Assembly: GCF_001747085.1 (NCBI RefSeq)
Contig: NZ_MDJD01000007.1
Location: 248,001 to 312,000, forward strand
Direction: 5' to 3'
DNA: 64,000 bases
From: Flavivirga aquatica
GTDB lineage: Bacteria; Bacteroidota; Bacteroidia; Flavobacteriales; Flavobacteriaceae
Positions within the stretch are counted from its first letter, which is position 1. The number at the start of each line of letters is the position of its first letter. The notes under the pieces were generated by a model. The model saw nothing but the letters and a program-made list of their open reading frames with translations, ran no database searches and was not told the DNA's origin. Both the position numbers and the translations under genes were made by a program. Positions 1-6,911 of this stretch are shown piece by piece.

Positions 1-184
1 AAGCTTCTTTTATTTCAAATGTTAATAAATGCATAACCTCATCATAATCACCATAAACTTGAGTACTTAATGGTGTTTCAATTATTTTCAAATTTGAAGC
101 TCTTAGCTTTTTTATAAAATGAATAATCGCCGCCTCATAATCATCATGTAAAGGTGTTAACGTTAATTCTACAGATATTTTCAT
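1..184 (-). CDS. Thiamine-binding protein, MTH1187/YkoF-like (3' end cut by window)
   Basis: The ATG lies at 184-182 and the frame stays open to the window edge, giving 61 codons of the N-terminus. The visible protein begins MKISVELTLTPL and contains IIHFIKKLRAS and STQVYGDYDEVMHLL. This matches my recollection of the small ferredoxin-like MTH1187/YkoF thiamine-binding family: a short beta strand, an amphipathic helix, then the conserved pattern PLSTQ-YGDYD. Such proteins are thought to bind thiamine or its hydroxymethylpyrimidine part in the cytoplasm. The assignment is from pattern recognition on a partial sequence; the rest of the gene lies outside the window. Confidence 0.6.
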   Translation of the reverse strand, partial: MKISVELTLTPLHDDYEAAIIHFIKKLRASNLKIIETPLSTQVYGDYDEVMHLLTFEIKEA

Positions 185-302
185 TTATAATTTATTTTTT
201 ATTTCCGTCTTCTATTAAAGCTTTTAATAAACTATAACGAAAATTTTATTTGTTTTATTTAGATGTTAAAACATCTTTACAGTGTCAATATGTTGTAATA
301 AT

Positions 303-1028
303 TCACTTAATTAAATCATCAAAAAACGATTCATCTTCCTCAAAAGCTGTGCCAATAACAACTAAATCCGCCCCTGCACTATACGCTTCTTCAATTTCTT
401 TTTTACTCCTAATACCTCCACCAACAATTAATGGAATTTGTAATGATTTTTTAACCCTACTAACAATCTCTTTTGAAATTGGATAAATTGCGCCACTGCC
501 CCCTTCTAAATATATTAATTTCATTCCAAGCAATTCTCCTGTTTTTGCTGTATCAACTATATACTCAATATTACTTCTTAACATTGGACTTGTTCCAGTA
601 ACTCTTTCAACAGCTGTTTTTTTCCCACTCTCAATTAAAACATATCCAGTTGGAATCACTTCTAAATTTGTTTTTCTCAACTTCGAAACGGCTTCAACAT
701 GCTTACCTATTAAATATTCAGGATTTCTTCCTGAAATTAAAGATAAAAATAAAATAGCATTTGCCTTATCTGTAATTTGAGTTACATCTCCAGGAAATAA
801 TATTACAGGTAATTTTGTATGTTTTTTTATTTCTTCAACTAAAACATCTGTAGTATTTACACCAACAGTACTACCTCCAACAAAAACATGAGTTGCTATA
901 GATCTGTTCACTTTACCTATAAAACCTTCAATGTTTTCAATAGAGAATTTATCTGGATCAATTAAAACAGCAAGCAACTTTTCTTGTAGACAAATTGAGG
1001 ACATTATGTCTTTAAAAATATATTCCAT
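303..1028 (-). CDS. Geranylgeranylglyceryl/heptaprenylglyceryl phosphate synthase (PcrB/GGGPS family)
   Basis: This cytoplasmic TIM-barrel prenyltransferase is predicted to join a polyprenyl diphosphate to sn-glycerol-1-phosphate through an ether bond. Visible motifs are the N-terminal LIDPDKF, FVGGSTVG, LFPGDVTQI, the strand IYLEGGSGA and the C-terminal phosphate-binding segment GGGIRSKKEIEEAYSAGAD-VVIGTAFE. The frame could start further upstream (1064), but that would overlap the preceding gene. The ATG at 1028, one base after the upstream stop, gives 241 residues, normal for the family, so I chose it. It appears translationally coupled to the phosphopantetheinyl transferase before it. Family membership is strong; the lipid chain length and biological role in flavobacteria are not established from the sequence. 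Confidence 0.85.
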   Translation of the reverse strand: MEYIFKDIMSSICLQEKLLAVLIDPDKFSIENIEGFIGKVNRSIATHVFVGGSTVGVNTTDVLVEEIKKHTKLPVILFPGDVTQITDKANAILFLSLISGRNPEYLIGKHVEAVSKLRKTNLEVIPTGYVLIESGKKTAVERVTGTSPMLRSNIEYIVDTAKTGELLGMKLIYLEGGSGAIYPISKEIVSRVKKSLQIPLIVGGGIRSKKEIEEAYSAGADLVVIGTAFEEDESFFDDLIK

Positions 1029-1029
1029 G

Positions 1030-1656
1030 TTAAGCAATAGCGTATGCACAAGTAAACCCTTCAAATTCTATAAAATGAATATTGTAACGGTATTTTTTTC
1101 CATCATAATCAATCCATGCAATAGTTTCATCATCACATATTTCAAAAGGAATAACTAAACAATGTGTTTTAAAACTAAGCCCAGGTGTTGCAAATAGTTT
1201 ATATAACGACTCTTTCACGCACCAAATAGCTGTTAATTTTTTAATATAATCTTCGGCATCTTTATTTAAATAATTAAACTCGTAGTCAATAAATTTATGA
1301 GCTATAACACTAATTTTATCGCGTTGTTTTTCAACATCAATACCAATTATAACATCACTTACTATAACTGCCGAAAAATTAAATGAATGCGTAATAGAAA
1401 TTTGTTTATTATCTTTTAAATAAGGTTTTCCATTTTCATCATAAAATAAATCATCATCATTGTAGCCAAACTCTTCTAATAAGCATCGAACACTTAAAAA
1501 CCCACGTTGGTGTAATTCACTTTTCATCGTCAGAACACGTTCTAAATTTTCTGGTTTTAGATTTACCGTCTCCATTAAATCATTATAAGATTCAGTAATC
1601 TTCCATATTTTAACAATAGTTTTCGAATTTGGAGTAATGGTTTTATAAAGTGGCAT
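1030..1656 (-). CDS. 4'-phosphopantetheinyl transferase superfamily protein (housekeeping copy)
   Basis: Predicted to transfer the phosphopantetheine arm of CoA to a serine of acyl carrier proteins. The 208-residue protein has the Sfp/AcpT signature: SITHSFN near residue 90, GIDVEKQ near 104 (Mg-binding Asp and Glu) and WCVKESLYK near 144. It is shorter than the second PPTase at 52.4 kb and shares little obvious sequence with it. The gene starts about 130 bp from the divergent ahcY gene and is followed within one base by the prenylglyceryl phosphate synthase, so the two form an operon. Its likely job is the fatty-acid synthase ACP, leaving the other PPTase for the polyketide cluster; that division is an inference. 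Confidence 0.85.
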   Translation of the reverse strand: MPLYKTITPNSKTIVKIWKITESYNDLMETVNLKPENLERVLTMKSELHQRGFLSVRCLLEEFGYNDDDLFYDENGKPYLKDNKQISITHSFNFSAVIVSDVIIGIDVEKQRDKISVIAHKFIDYEFNYLNKDAEDYIKKLTAIWCVKESLYKLFATPGLSFKTHCLVIPFEICDDETIAWIDYDGKKYRYNIHFIEFEGFTCAYAIA

Positions 1657-1679
1657 TTAATATTCTAAAAGTTATTAGT

Positions 1680-1687
1680 TATCTTTG
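1680..1687 (+). promoter_or_regulatory. -7 promoter element of ahcY (TATCTTTG)
   Basis: TATCTTTG matches the Bacteroidota sigma-ABfr -7 consensus TAnnTTTG exactly. A weak TTTA about 21 nt upstream could serve as the -33 element. Transcription would start near 1692, leaving a leader of about 90 nt before ahcY. Confidence 0.55.
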
Positions 1688-1691
1688 CACA

Positions 1692-1758
1692 GCCAAATAA
1701 TTTGGCGTTTTTAACACGCGAATTTAAGTATTTTAAGAACTAAACCAATCATGTTTAG
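1692..1758 (+). promoter_or_regulatory. Two short hairpins in the ahcY 5' leader
   Basis: The first inverted repeat, GCCAAAT-A-ATTTGGC at 1692-1706, sits at the predicted 5' end of the transcript and is followed by GTTTTT. The second, CTAAAC-N7-GTTTAG at 1740-1758, ends 25 nt before the ATG. They could be a protective 5' stem-loop and a translation-control hairpin. I do not recognise a known SAH or SAM riboswitch class here. Confidence 0.3.
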
Positions 1759-1783
1759 ATTTTAACAAAAATAAAAATTAATT

Positions 1784-3100
1784 ATGAGCACAAAAACAAC
1801 TCCTTACGTAGCAAGTAAAGTTAAAGATATAAAGCTTGCAGATTGGGGACGAAAAGAAATAGAATTAGCTGAGGCTGAAATGCCTGGACTAATGAGTCTT
1901 CGTGAAGAATATAAAAATTCACAACCTCTAAAAGGAGCAAGAATAGCTGGATGTTTGCATATGACTATTCAAACAGCTGTTTTAATTGAAACATTACAAG
2001 CTTTAGGAGCAGAAGTAACTTGGAGTTCTTGTAACATTTTCTCTACACAAGATCAAGCTGCCGCCGCAATTGCTGCTGCTGGTACTGCTGTTTATGCATG
2101 GAAAGACATGACTGAGGAAGAATTTGATTGGTGCATCGAGCAAACTTTATTTTTTGGAGAAGACAAACAACCATTAAATATGATACTTGATGATGGTGGT
2201 GATTTAACAAATATGGTTTTAGATAAATACCCAGAACTAGCAGCTGGAATTAATGGCTTATCTGAAGAAACAACAACAGGAGTTCACAGGTTATATGAGC
2301 GTGTAAAAAATGGAACATTACCTATGCCTGCAATTAACGTAAACGATTCTGTAACAAAATCTAAATTCGACAACAAATACGGTTGTAAAGAAAGTGCTGT
2401 AGATGCTATACGTCGTGCTACAGATCTTATGCTTGCAGGTAAGCGAGTAACTGTTTGTGGTTATGGAGATGTTGGTAAAGGTACTGCTGCTTCTTTTAAA
2501 GGTGCAGGAAGTATAGTTACTGTTACAGAAATTGACCCTATTTGTGCTTTACAGGCAGCCATGGATGGTTTTGAAGTTAAAAAACTAGAAACTGTAATTG
2601 GTAATACAGATATTGTTATTACAACCACAGGAAATAAAGATATTGTTCAAGGTCGTCATTTTGAAGCATTAAAAGACAAAGCCATTGTTTGTAACATTGG
2701 ACATTTCGATAATGAAATTGATATGGCTTGGTTAAACGAAAACTATGGTCATACCAAAAACACAATTAAGCCTCAAGTAGATAAATATACTATCGATGGA
2801 AAAGATATTATTATCCTTGCTGAAGGTCGTTTAGTAAACTTAGGTTGTGCTACAGGACATCCAAGTTTTGTAATGAGCAACTCATTTACAAACCAGACTT
2901 TAGCTCAAATAGAACTTTGGAATAACGCAGACGCTTACAAAAACGAAGTATATATGTTACCAAAAGCTTTAGATGAGAAAGTAGCAAAATTACACTTAGC
3001 TAAAATTGGTGTTGAATTAACAGAACTTCGTGAAGAGCAAGCTAGCTACATTGGTGTAACTGTAGATGGTCCATATAAACCTGAGCATTACAGATACTAA
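1784..3100 (+). CDS. ahcY: Adenosylhomocysteinase (S-adenosyl-L-homocysteine hydrolase)
   Basis: Reversibly hydrolyses S-adenosylhomocysteine to adenosine and homocysteine, clearing the by-product of methylation in the cytoplasm. The 438-residue protein is full length. It has the substrate region [16 protein letters not shown] near residue 56, the catalytic stretch [16 protein letters not shown] near 183, the NAD-binding loop [18 protein letters not shown] near 225 and the C-terminal KPEHYRY that closes over NAD in this family. The ATG follows AATTAATT without a clear Shine-Dalgarno, normal for the phylum. It is a single-gene transcript with its own -7 box and a terminator at 3159-3190, divergent from the PPTase operon. 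Confidence 0.97.
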   Translation: MSTKTTPYVASKVKDIKLADWGRKEIELAEAEMPGLMSLREEYKNSQPLKGARIAGCLHMTIQTAVLIETLQALGAEVTWSSCNIFSTQDQAAAAIAAAGTAVYAWKDMTEEEFDWCIEQTLFFGEDKQPLNMILDDGGDLTNMVLDKYPELAAGINGLSEETTTGVHRLYERVKNGTLPMPAINVNDSVTKSKFDNKYGCKESAVDAIRRATDLMLAGKRVTVCGYGDVGKGTAASFKGAGSIVTVTEIDPICALQAAMDGFEVKKLETVIGNTDIVITTTGNKDIVQGRHFEALKDKAIVCNIGHFDNEIDMAWLNENYGHTKNTIKPQVDKYTIDGKDIIILAEGRLVNLGCATGHPSFVMSNSFTNQTLAQIELWNNADAYKNEVYMLPKALDEKVAKLHLAKIGVELTELREEQASYIGVTVDGPYKPEHYRY

Positions 3101-3158
3101 AAAAATAGTTAATCGTTCTTAAACATAAAACGATTGCTTCCCTTTTATATATAAAACT

Positions 3159-3190
3159 AAATCCCAAACATTATTGCTTGGGATTTTTTC
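3159..3190 (+). terminator. Intrinsic terminator after ahcY
   Basis: The arm AAATCCCAA pairs with TTGGGATTT across a 10-nt loop and is followed by a run of T, about 60 bp after the ahcY stop. Confidence 0.75.
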
Positions 3191-3264
3191 ATTTTATACC
3201 ATTACTAATTAAACAAATTATTTATATGGCAATTTTATTTTGGCAGAAAAACCAAAATAAACCG

Positions 3265-3318
3265 TGCTTTCCGTTATATCTTTTTCTCCTACCTCAAAAA
3301 AGGATGCCACTTCAATCA
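3265..3318 (+). repeat. Dispersed hairpin-forming intergenic repeat, copy 1
   Basis: The core reads GCTTTCCGTTATATCTTTTT, a short loop, then AAAAAAGGATGCCACTTCAATC. The inner TCTTTTT and AAAAAAGGA arms can pair. The reverse complement of the copy at 43378-43463 aligns with it over most of its length, and the element at 38709-38777 has the same layout. It lies between the ahcY terminator and the end of the PilJ-N gene. Confidence 0.5.
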
Positions 3319-3377
3319 CTATCGCAGAAATCACGCTAAGTTTAATTACAAAATAACTATCATTCGTTGTTTTATAC

Positions 3378-4208
3378 TTAATAGGTTTTAGAAACTATCT
3401 CATAAATTCCAGTTATTTTATTAAAGCTTTTTGTTAAATCATTAGTAACATTAAAAACATCTTCTAAATCAAATTCTCCATCTAAAAATCCTTTTTTATT
3501 AGATTGAATTTTTTCCCACATAGCCATGACTGCCCCTAGTTCCTCTTCAGATTCAGTCGTATTATAACCATTTATTAATAAGTACCCTATAACACCATCA
3601 AACTCATCAAAAACTTGACCTAATATTTCCTGATATTCGGTTTTATCTTTTGGAAACATAGTTATAGCTGTATAATATAAACAAAGCCTTTGAGATAACA
3701 TGCGTTGTTTACCAGATACATTAATGATTTTCATTAATTCTTGATTATTATTTTCAAAAAAACGGTTGTCATAATTTGACCTCGCTTCAATACTCTCTAC
3801 TAACTCGTGACATGCACTTAATAGCTTAGAGTTTAATTTCATTATCCTTTCAGAATCATTCAAATTCACAGGCGAACTTATTAATATTTTAAACGCTTCC
3901 CAAAGCTTGTCAACATTTTTTATATACAGTTTTACAGATGAACTAGTCGCATTTTCTCTTAAAATCTCTAACTGTTTTTTAAAAATAAACTTACTAGAAT
4001 TAAGTTCTCTTTTTATTTTTTCATTATTTACCCCCTTAGTAAGTAACAAATATGCTTTTGCCATTTTCTGTGAAAGCATTCTTTGTTTTCCAGAAATATT
4101 AATTGCCTTATTATAGTCAATCGTTCCATAATTCTGGGACTGTGATGATAACTTATTTATATTCAAAAATACAAACGAAAAAATAATTATAGTATTTTTC
4201 AAAACCAT
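3378..4208 (-). CDS. Secreted protein with duplicated PilJ-type sensor domain
   Basis: The 276-residue protein has an N-terminal signal peptide (hydrophobic IIIFSFVFLNI, residues 6-17) and then two copies of the PilJ N-terminal domain signature: INISGKQRMLSQKMAKAYLL near residue 37 and INVSGKQRMLSQRLCLYYTA near 161. In PilJ and related chemoreceptors this helical domain lies outside the inner membrane and senses ligands, with nitrate/nitrite or phenol-like ligands suggested for relatives. Here no second membrane segment, HAMP or signalling domain follows, so it is a free-standing periplasmic or lipid-free exported module. It is monocistronic, between ahcY and tadA. Its ligand and partner are unknown; it could be a binding-protein-like sensor subunit. 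Confidence 0.7.
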   Translation of the reverse strand: MVLKNTIIIFSFVFLNINKLSSQSQNYGTIDYNKAINISGKQRMLSQKMAKAYLLLTKGVNNEKIKRELNSSKFIFKKQLEILRENATSSSVKLYIKNVDKLWEAFKILISSPVNLNDSERIMKLNSKLLSACHELVESIEARSNYDNRFFENNNQELMKIINVSGKQRMLSQRLCLYYTAITMFPKDKTEYQEILGQVFDEFDGVIGYLLINGYNTTESEEELGAVMAMWEKIQSNKKGFLDGEFDLEDVFNVTNDLTKSFNKITGIYEIVSKTY

Positions 4209-4398
4209 ATAGATGCTCTTAAATAGTTACAAAGTAAAACTACTTATTTTACTTACAAGAAGCAAGATTAAGAACAATTTGTAGTTAAAAACCTACAATT
4301 ATTATTGTATTCATATTTTTAATACAACTATTTATAAATTAATCAATTTTATGCTATAAAACCTATAAAAGCACAATAATAAGCAAACAGATATCTTC

Positions 4399-4848
4399 TT
4401 AATTTAAATTTCGCTTTTCAATAAAAAAACGTTTTAAAAGCCCTGAAGCCTCTTCTTCCATTACACCTCCAGTAATTATAGTTTTGGGGTGTAACTTTGT
4501 TTTTAAATTTATACAACCACGTTCCATATCTCTAGTTCCATAGACAATTTTAGATATCTGACTCCAATATAATGCACCTGCACACATTTGACATGGCTCT
4601 AAAGTAACATACAAGGTACATTTTTGAAGATATTTACCTCCTAAAAAATTTGCTGCAGCTGTAATGGCTTGCATTTCGGCATGAGCAGTGACATCTGTTA
4701 ATGTTTCCGTTAAATTATGCCCCCTAGCTATAATCCTATTATCAATAACGATAACAGCACCTACAGGAATTTCTCCTTTTTCAAAAGCAGCCTCAGCTTC
4801 TTGAAGTGCTTTCTTCATAAAATAGGTATCATCAAATGGTTCTATCAT
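4399..4848 (-). CDS. tadA: tRNA-specific adenosine deaminase / nucleoside deaminase
   Basis: Predicted zinc hydrolase converting the wobble adenosine (A34) of tRNA to inosine. The 149-residue protein has the cytidine/adenosine deaminase core: zinc ligand His56 and proton-shuttle Glu58 in HAEMQAI, and zinc ligands Cys86 and Cys89 in LEPCQMCAGALYWSQI. Length is normal for TadA. Free-base deaminases such as guanine deaminase share the fold, but the PCQMCAGAL block and overall pattern fit TadA best. A -7 box 5 nt upstream of the ATG suggests a leaderless transcript. Confidence 0.85.
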   Translation of the reverse strand: MIEPFDDTYFMKKALQEAEAAFEKGEIPVGAVIVIDNRIIARGHNLTETLTDVTAHAEMQAITAAANFLGGKYLQKCTLYVTLEPCQMCAGALYWSQISKIVYGTRDMERGCINLKTKLHPKTIITGGVMEEEASGLLKRFFIEKRNLN

Positions 4849-4853
4849 AAAAA

Positions 4854-4861
4854 CAAAAATA
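4854..4861 (-). promoter_or_regulatory. -7 promoter element of tadA (TATTTTTG), leaderless spacing
   Basis: On the minus strand TATTTTTG fits TAnnTTTG exactly. Only five bases separate its last G from the tadA ATG, so transcription would begin at or next to the start codon. Confidence 0.5.
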
Positions 4862-4870
4862 CAATTTCAA

Positions 4871-4990
4871 ATGGTTTTATATATTAAAGCGAGAGCACCT
4901 CACCTTAAGTTAGATAAAGAAGCCATACAAGTCATTAATCTTTTACCAAATTTATACCCGAAGAACAAAATGGAAAGCCTATTAAAATAA
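4871..4990 (+). CDS. Possible small protein of 39 residues
   Basis: A short open frame from ATG 4871 to TAA 4988-4990 lies between the divergent tadA and dxs genes. It begins MVLYIKARAPHLKLDKEA and ends KNKMESLLK. The composition (basic and aliphatic, with IQVINLLPNLYPKN in the middle) looks protein-like rather than random, but I recognise no family. It would be transcribed toward dxs, ending about 60 bp before it. It could equally be a fragment of a lost gene. Comparison across related genomes would settle whether the frame is conserved. Confidence 0.35.
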   Translation: MVLYIKARAPHLKLDKEAIQVINLLPNLYPKNKMESLLK

Positions 4991-5040
4991 TATATAGTCT
5001 TACCTAGTTATTTTTCAAATAGAAGAACAATAAAATCTTG

Positions 5041-5048
5041 TACTTTTG
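5041..5048 (+). promoter_or_regulatory. -7 promoter element of dxs (TACTTTTG), leaderless spacing
   Basis: TACTTTTG matches TAnnTTTG. It lies inside the longest open frame, which shows that the true dxs start must be downstream. The in-frame GTG at 5053 begins four bases after the box. Confidence 0.5.
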
Positions 5049-5052
5049 TGGT

Positions 5053-6822
5053 GTGCAAAATTCAATATTATACCATATCAATTCCCCAAAAGAATTACGT
5101 CTTTTAAAACAAGAAGACTTACCTCAACTTGCAAAAGAACTTCGCGAATTCATTATTAATATAGTCGCTACTAAAGAAGGCCATTTAGGTGCTAGTTTAG
5201 GCGTTATTGAATTAACGATTGCTTTACATTATGTATTTAATACTCCCGAAGACCAACTTATTTGGGATGTTGGACATCAAGCTTATGGACATAAAATTTT
5301 AACCGAAAGAAAACATAATTTTCATACCAATAGACGCCTTGGAGGTATTAGCGGTTTTCCTAAACGAGAAGAAAGTGAATACGACACTTTTGGTGTTGGT
5401 CATTCTTCTACTTCCATTTCTGCTACCTTAGGAATGGCAATTGCATCACAACTAAAAGGAAAAGACACACATCATGTAGCTGTTATTGGAGATGCAAGTA
5501 TTGCTAGCGGAATGGCTTTTGAAGGCTTAAATCATGCTGGAGTCACCAACGCAAATATACTAGTTATTTTAAACGACAATGCTATCGGTATAGATCCCAG
5601 TGTTGGAGCATTAAAACAATATTTAACCAACGTTAAAAAAGGTACTCAAAAACAAGACAATATATTTGAAGCCCTAAATTTTGACTACTCAGGCCCCATA
5701 GATGGACATGATTTAAATCGTATAATTTCAGAATTAAATAGACTAAAAACAGTTAAAGGCCCAAAGTTTTTGCACATCATTACAACTAAAGGCAAAGGCT
5801 TAAAACAAGCTGAAGAAAACCAAGTTAAATATCACGCTCCAGGTAAGTTTGATGCTAATACCGGTAATTTAATTCCAAAAAATAAAATTGAACAAGCACC
5901 TAAATATCAAGATGTTTTTGGACGTACCATTGTAGAGCTAGCAAAAAAAAATAAAAACATAGTAGGCATTACCCCTGCTATGCCTACAGGAAGCTCGTTA
6001 AAGTATATGATGGATGAGATTCCCGACCGTGCTTTCGATGTTGGTATTGCAGAACAACATGCTGTAACCTTAGCTGCAGGTATGGCCGCACAAGGATTAA
6101 TTCCCTTTTGCAATATTTACTCCACCTTTTTACAGCGTGCTTATGACCAAATTATTCATGATGTAGCCTTACAAAAACTCCCTGTAGTTTTTTGTTTGGA
6201 TCGTGCAGGGTTAGTAGGTGAAGATGGAGCAACACACCATGGTGTTTTTGATTTAAGCTATTTAAATTGCATTCCTAATCTTATCATTTTTGCTCCGAGA
6301 AATGAAATAGAATTACGCAACATTATGTACACCGCTCAATTAGGACTAGATTTACCTATCGCCATTCGTTACCCAAGAGGAAGAGGCATTACTATAAATT
6401 GGAAACAGCCTTTTTCTAAAATTGAAATAGGCAAAGGTGTTTTATTAAAAACCGGAAAACATATCGCTATTTTAAGCATTGGAACTATAGCTAAAAATAT
6501 TAGTCATGCAATTAAAAATTGTGATAATTCAAATATTATTGCACATTATGATATGCGCTTTATAAAACCCTTAGATCACGTTTTACTTCATAATATATTA
6601 AAACATCATGATACAATTATTACTGTTGAAGACAACACTATAAAAGGGGGTTTTGGAAGCTCTATTTTAGAATTTATTTCAACTCATAATTATAAAAATA
6701 ACATTAAAGTATTAGGTATTCCTGACACATTTATTGAACACGGCAACGTAATCCAGTTACAACAAACTATCGGTTTAGATGTAGAAAACTTAACTCAATA
6801 TATAAATAATATTTTGATGTAA
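5053..6822 (+). CDS. dxs: 1-deoxy-D-xylulose-5-phosphate synthase
   Basis: Thiamine-diphosphate enzyme condensing pyruvate with glyceraldehyde-3-phosphate, the first step of the MEP isoprenoid pathway. Visible features are KEGHLGASLGVIELTIALHYVF, the TPP-binding GDASIASGMAFEGLNHAG followed by NDNAIGIDPSVG, then the pyrimidine-binding domain with FDVGIAEQHAVTLAAGMA and the C-terminal transketolase-like domain. The open frame extends back to a TTG at 5038, but that region contains the promoter -7 box, so I place the start at GTG 5053, giving 589 residues beginning VQNSILYHINSPKELRLL. It is monocistronic and ends at an unusually long hairpin terminator. Confidence 0.93.
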   Translation: MQNSILYHINSPKELRLLKQEDLPQLAKELREFIINIVATKEGHLGASLGVIELTIALHYVFNTPEDQLIWDVGHQAYGHKILTERKHNFHTNRRLGGISGFPKREESEYDTFGVGHSSTSISATLGMAIASQLKGKDTHHVAVIGDASIASGMAFEGLNHAGVTNANILVILNDNAIGIDPSVGALKQYLTNVKKGTQKQDNIFEALNFDYSGPIDGHDLNRIISELNRLKTVKGPKFLHIITTKGKGLKQAEENQVKYHAPGKFDANTGNLIPKNKIEQAPKYQDVFGRTIVELAKKNKNIVGITPAMPTGSSLKYMMDEIPDRAFDVGIAEQHAVTLAAGMAAQGLIPFCNIYSTFLQRAYDQIIHDVALQKLPVVFCLDRAGLVGEDGATHHGVFDLSYLNCIPNLIIFAPRNEIELRNIMYTAQLGLDLPIAIRYPRGRGITINWKQPFSKIEIGKGVLLKTGKHIAILSIGTIAKNISHAIKNCDNSNIIAHYDMRFIKPLDHVLLHNILKHHDTIITVEDNTIKGGFGSSILEFISTHNYKNNIKVLGIPDTFIEHGNVIQLQQTIGLDVENLTQYINNILM

Positions 6823-6844
6823 AGCTATTTTAGAAAGAGACAAA

Positions 6845-6894
6845 TATTTAAACAAAAAGAGGAAAGCTTAGGCTTTCCTCTTTTTGTTTAAATA
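6845..6894. terminator. Bidirectional terminator, 23-bp perfect stem
   Basis: Positions 6845-6867 pair perfectly with 6872-6894 around the tetraloop TTAG. The stem contains a GC-containing core GAGGAAAGC flanked by A/T runs on both sides, so it can end transcription of dxs (+) and of the converging T9SS gene (-). Confidence 0.85.
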
Positions 6895-6911
6895 AATTCT
6901 ATTATTGATTC

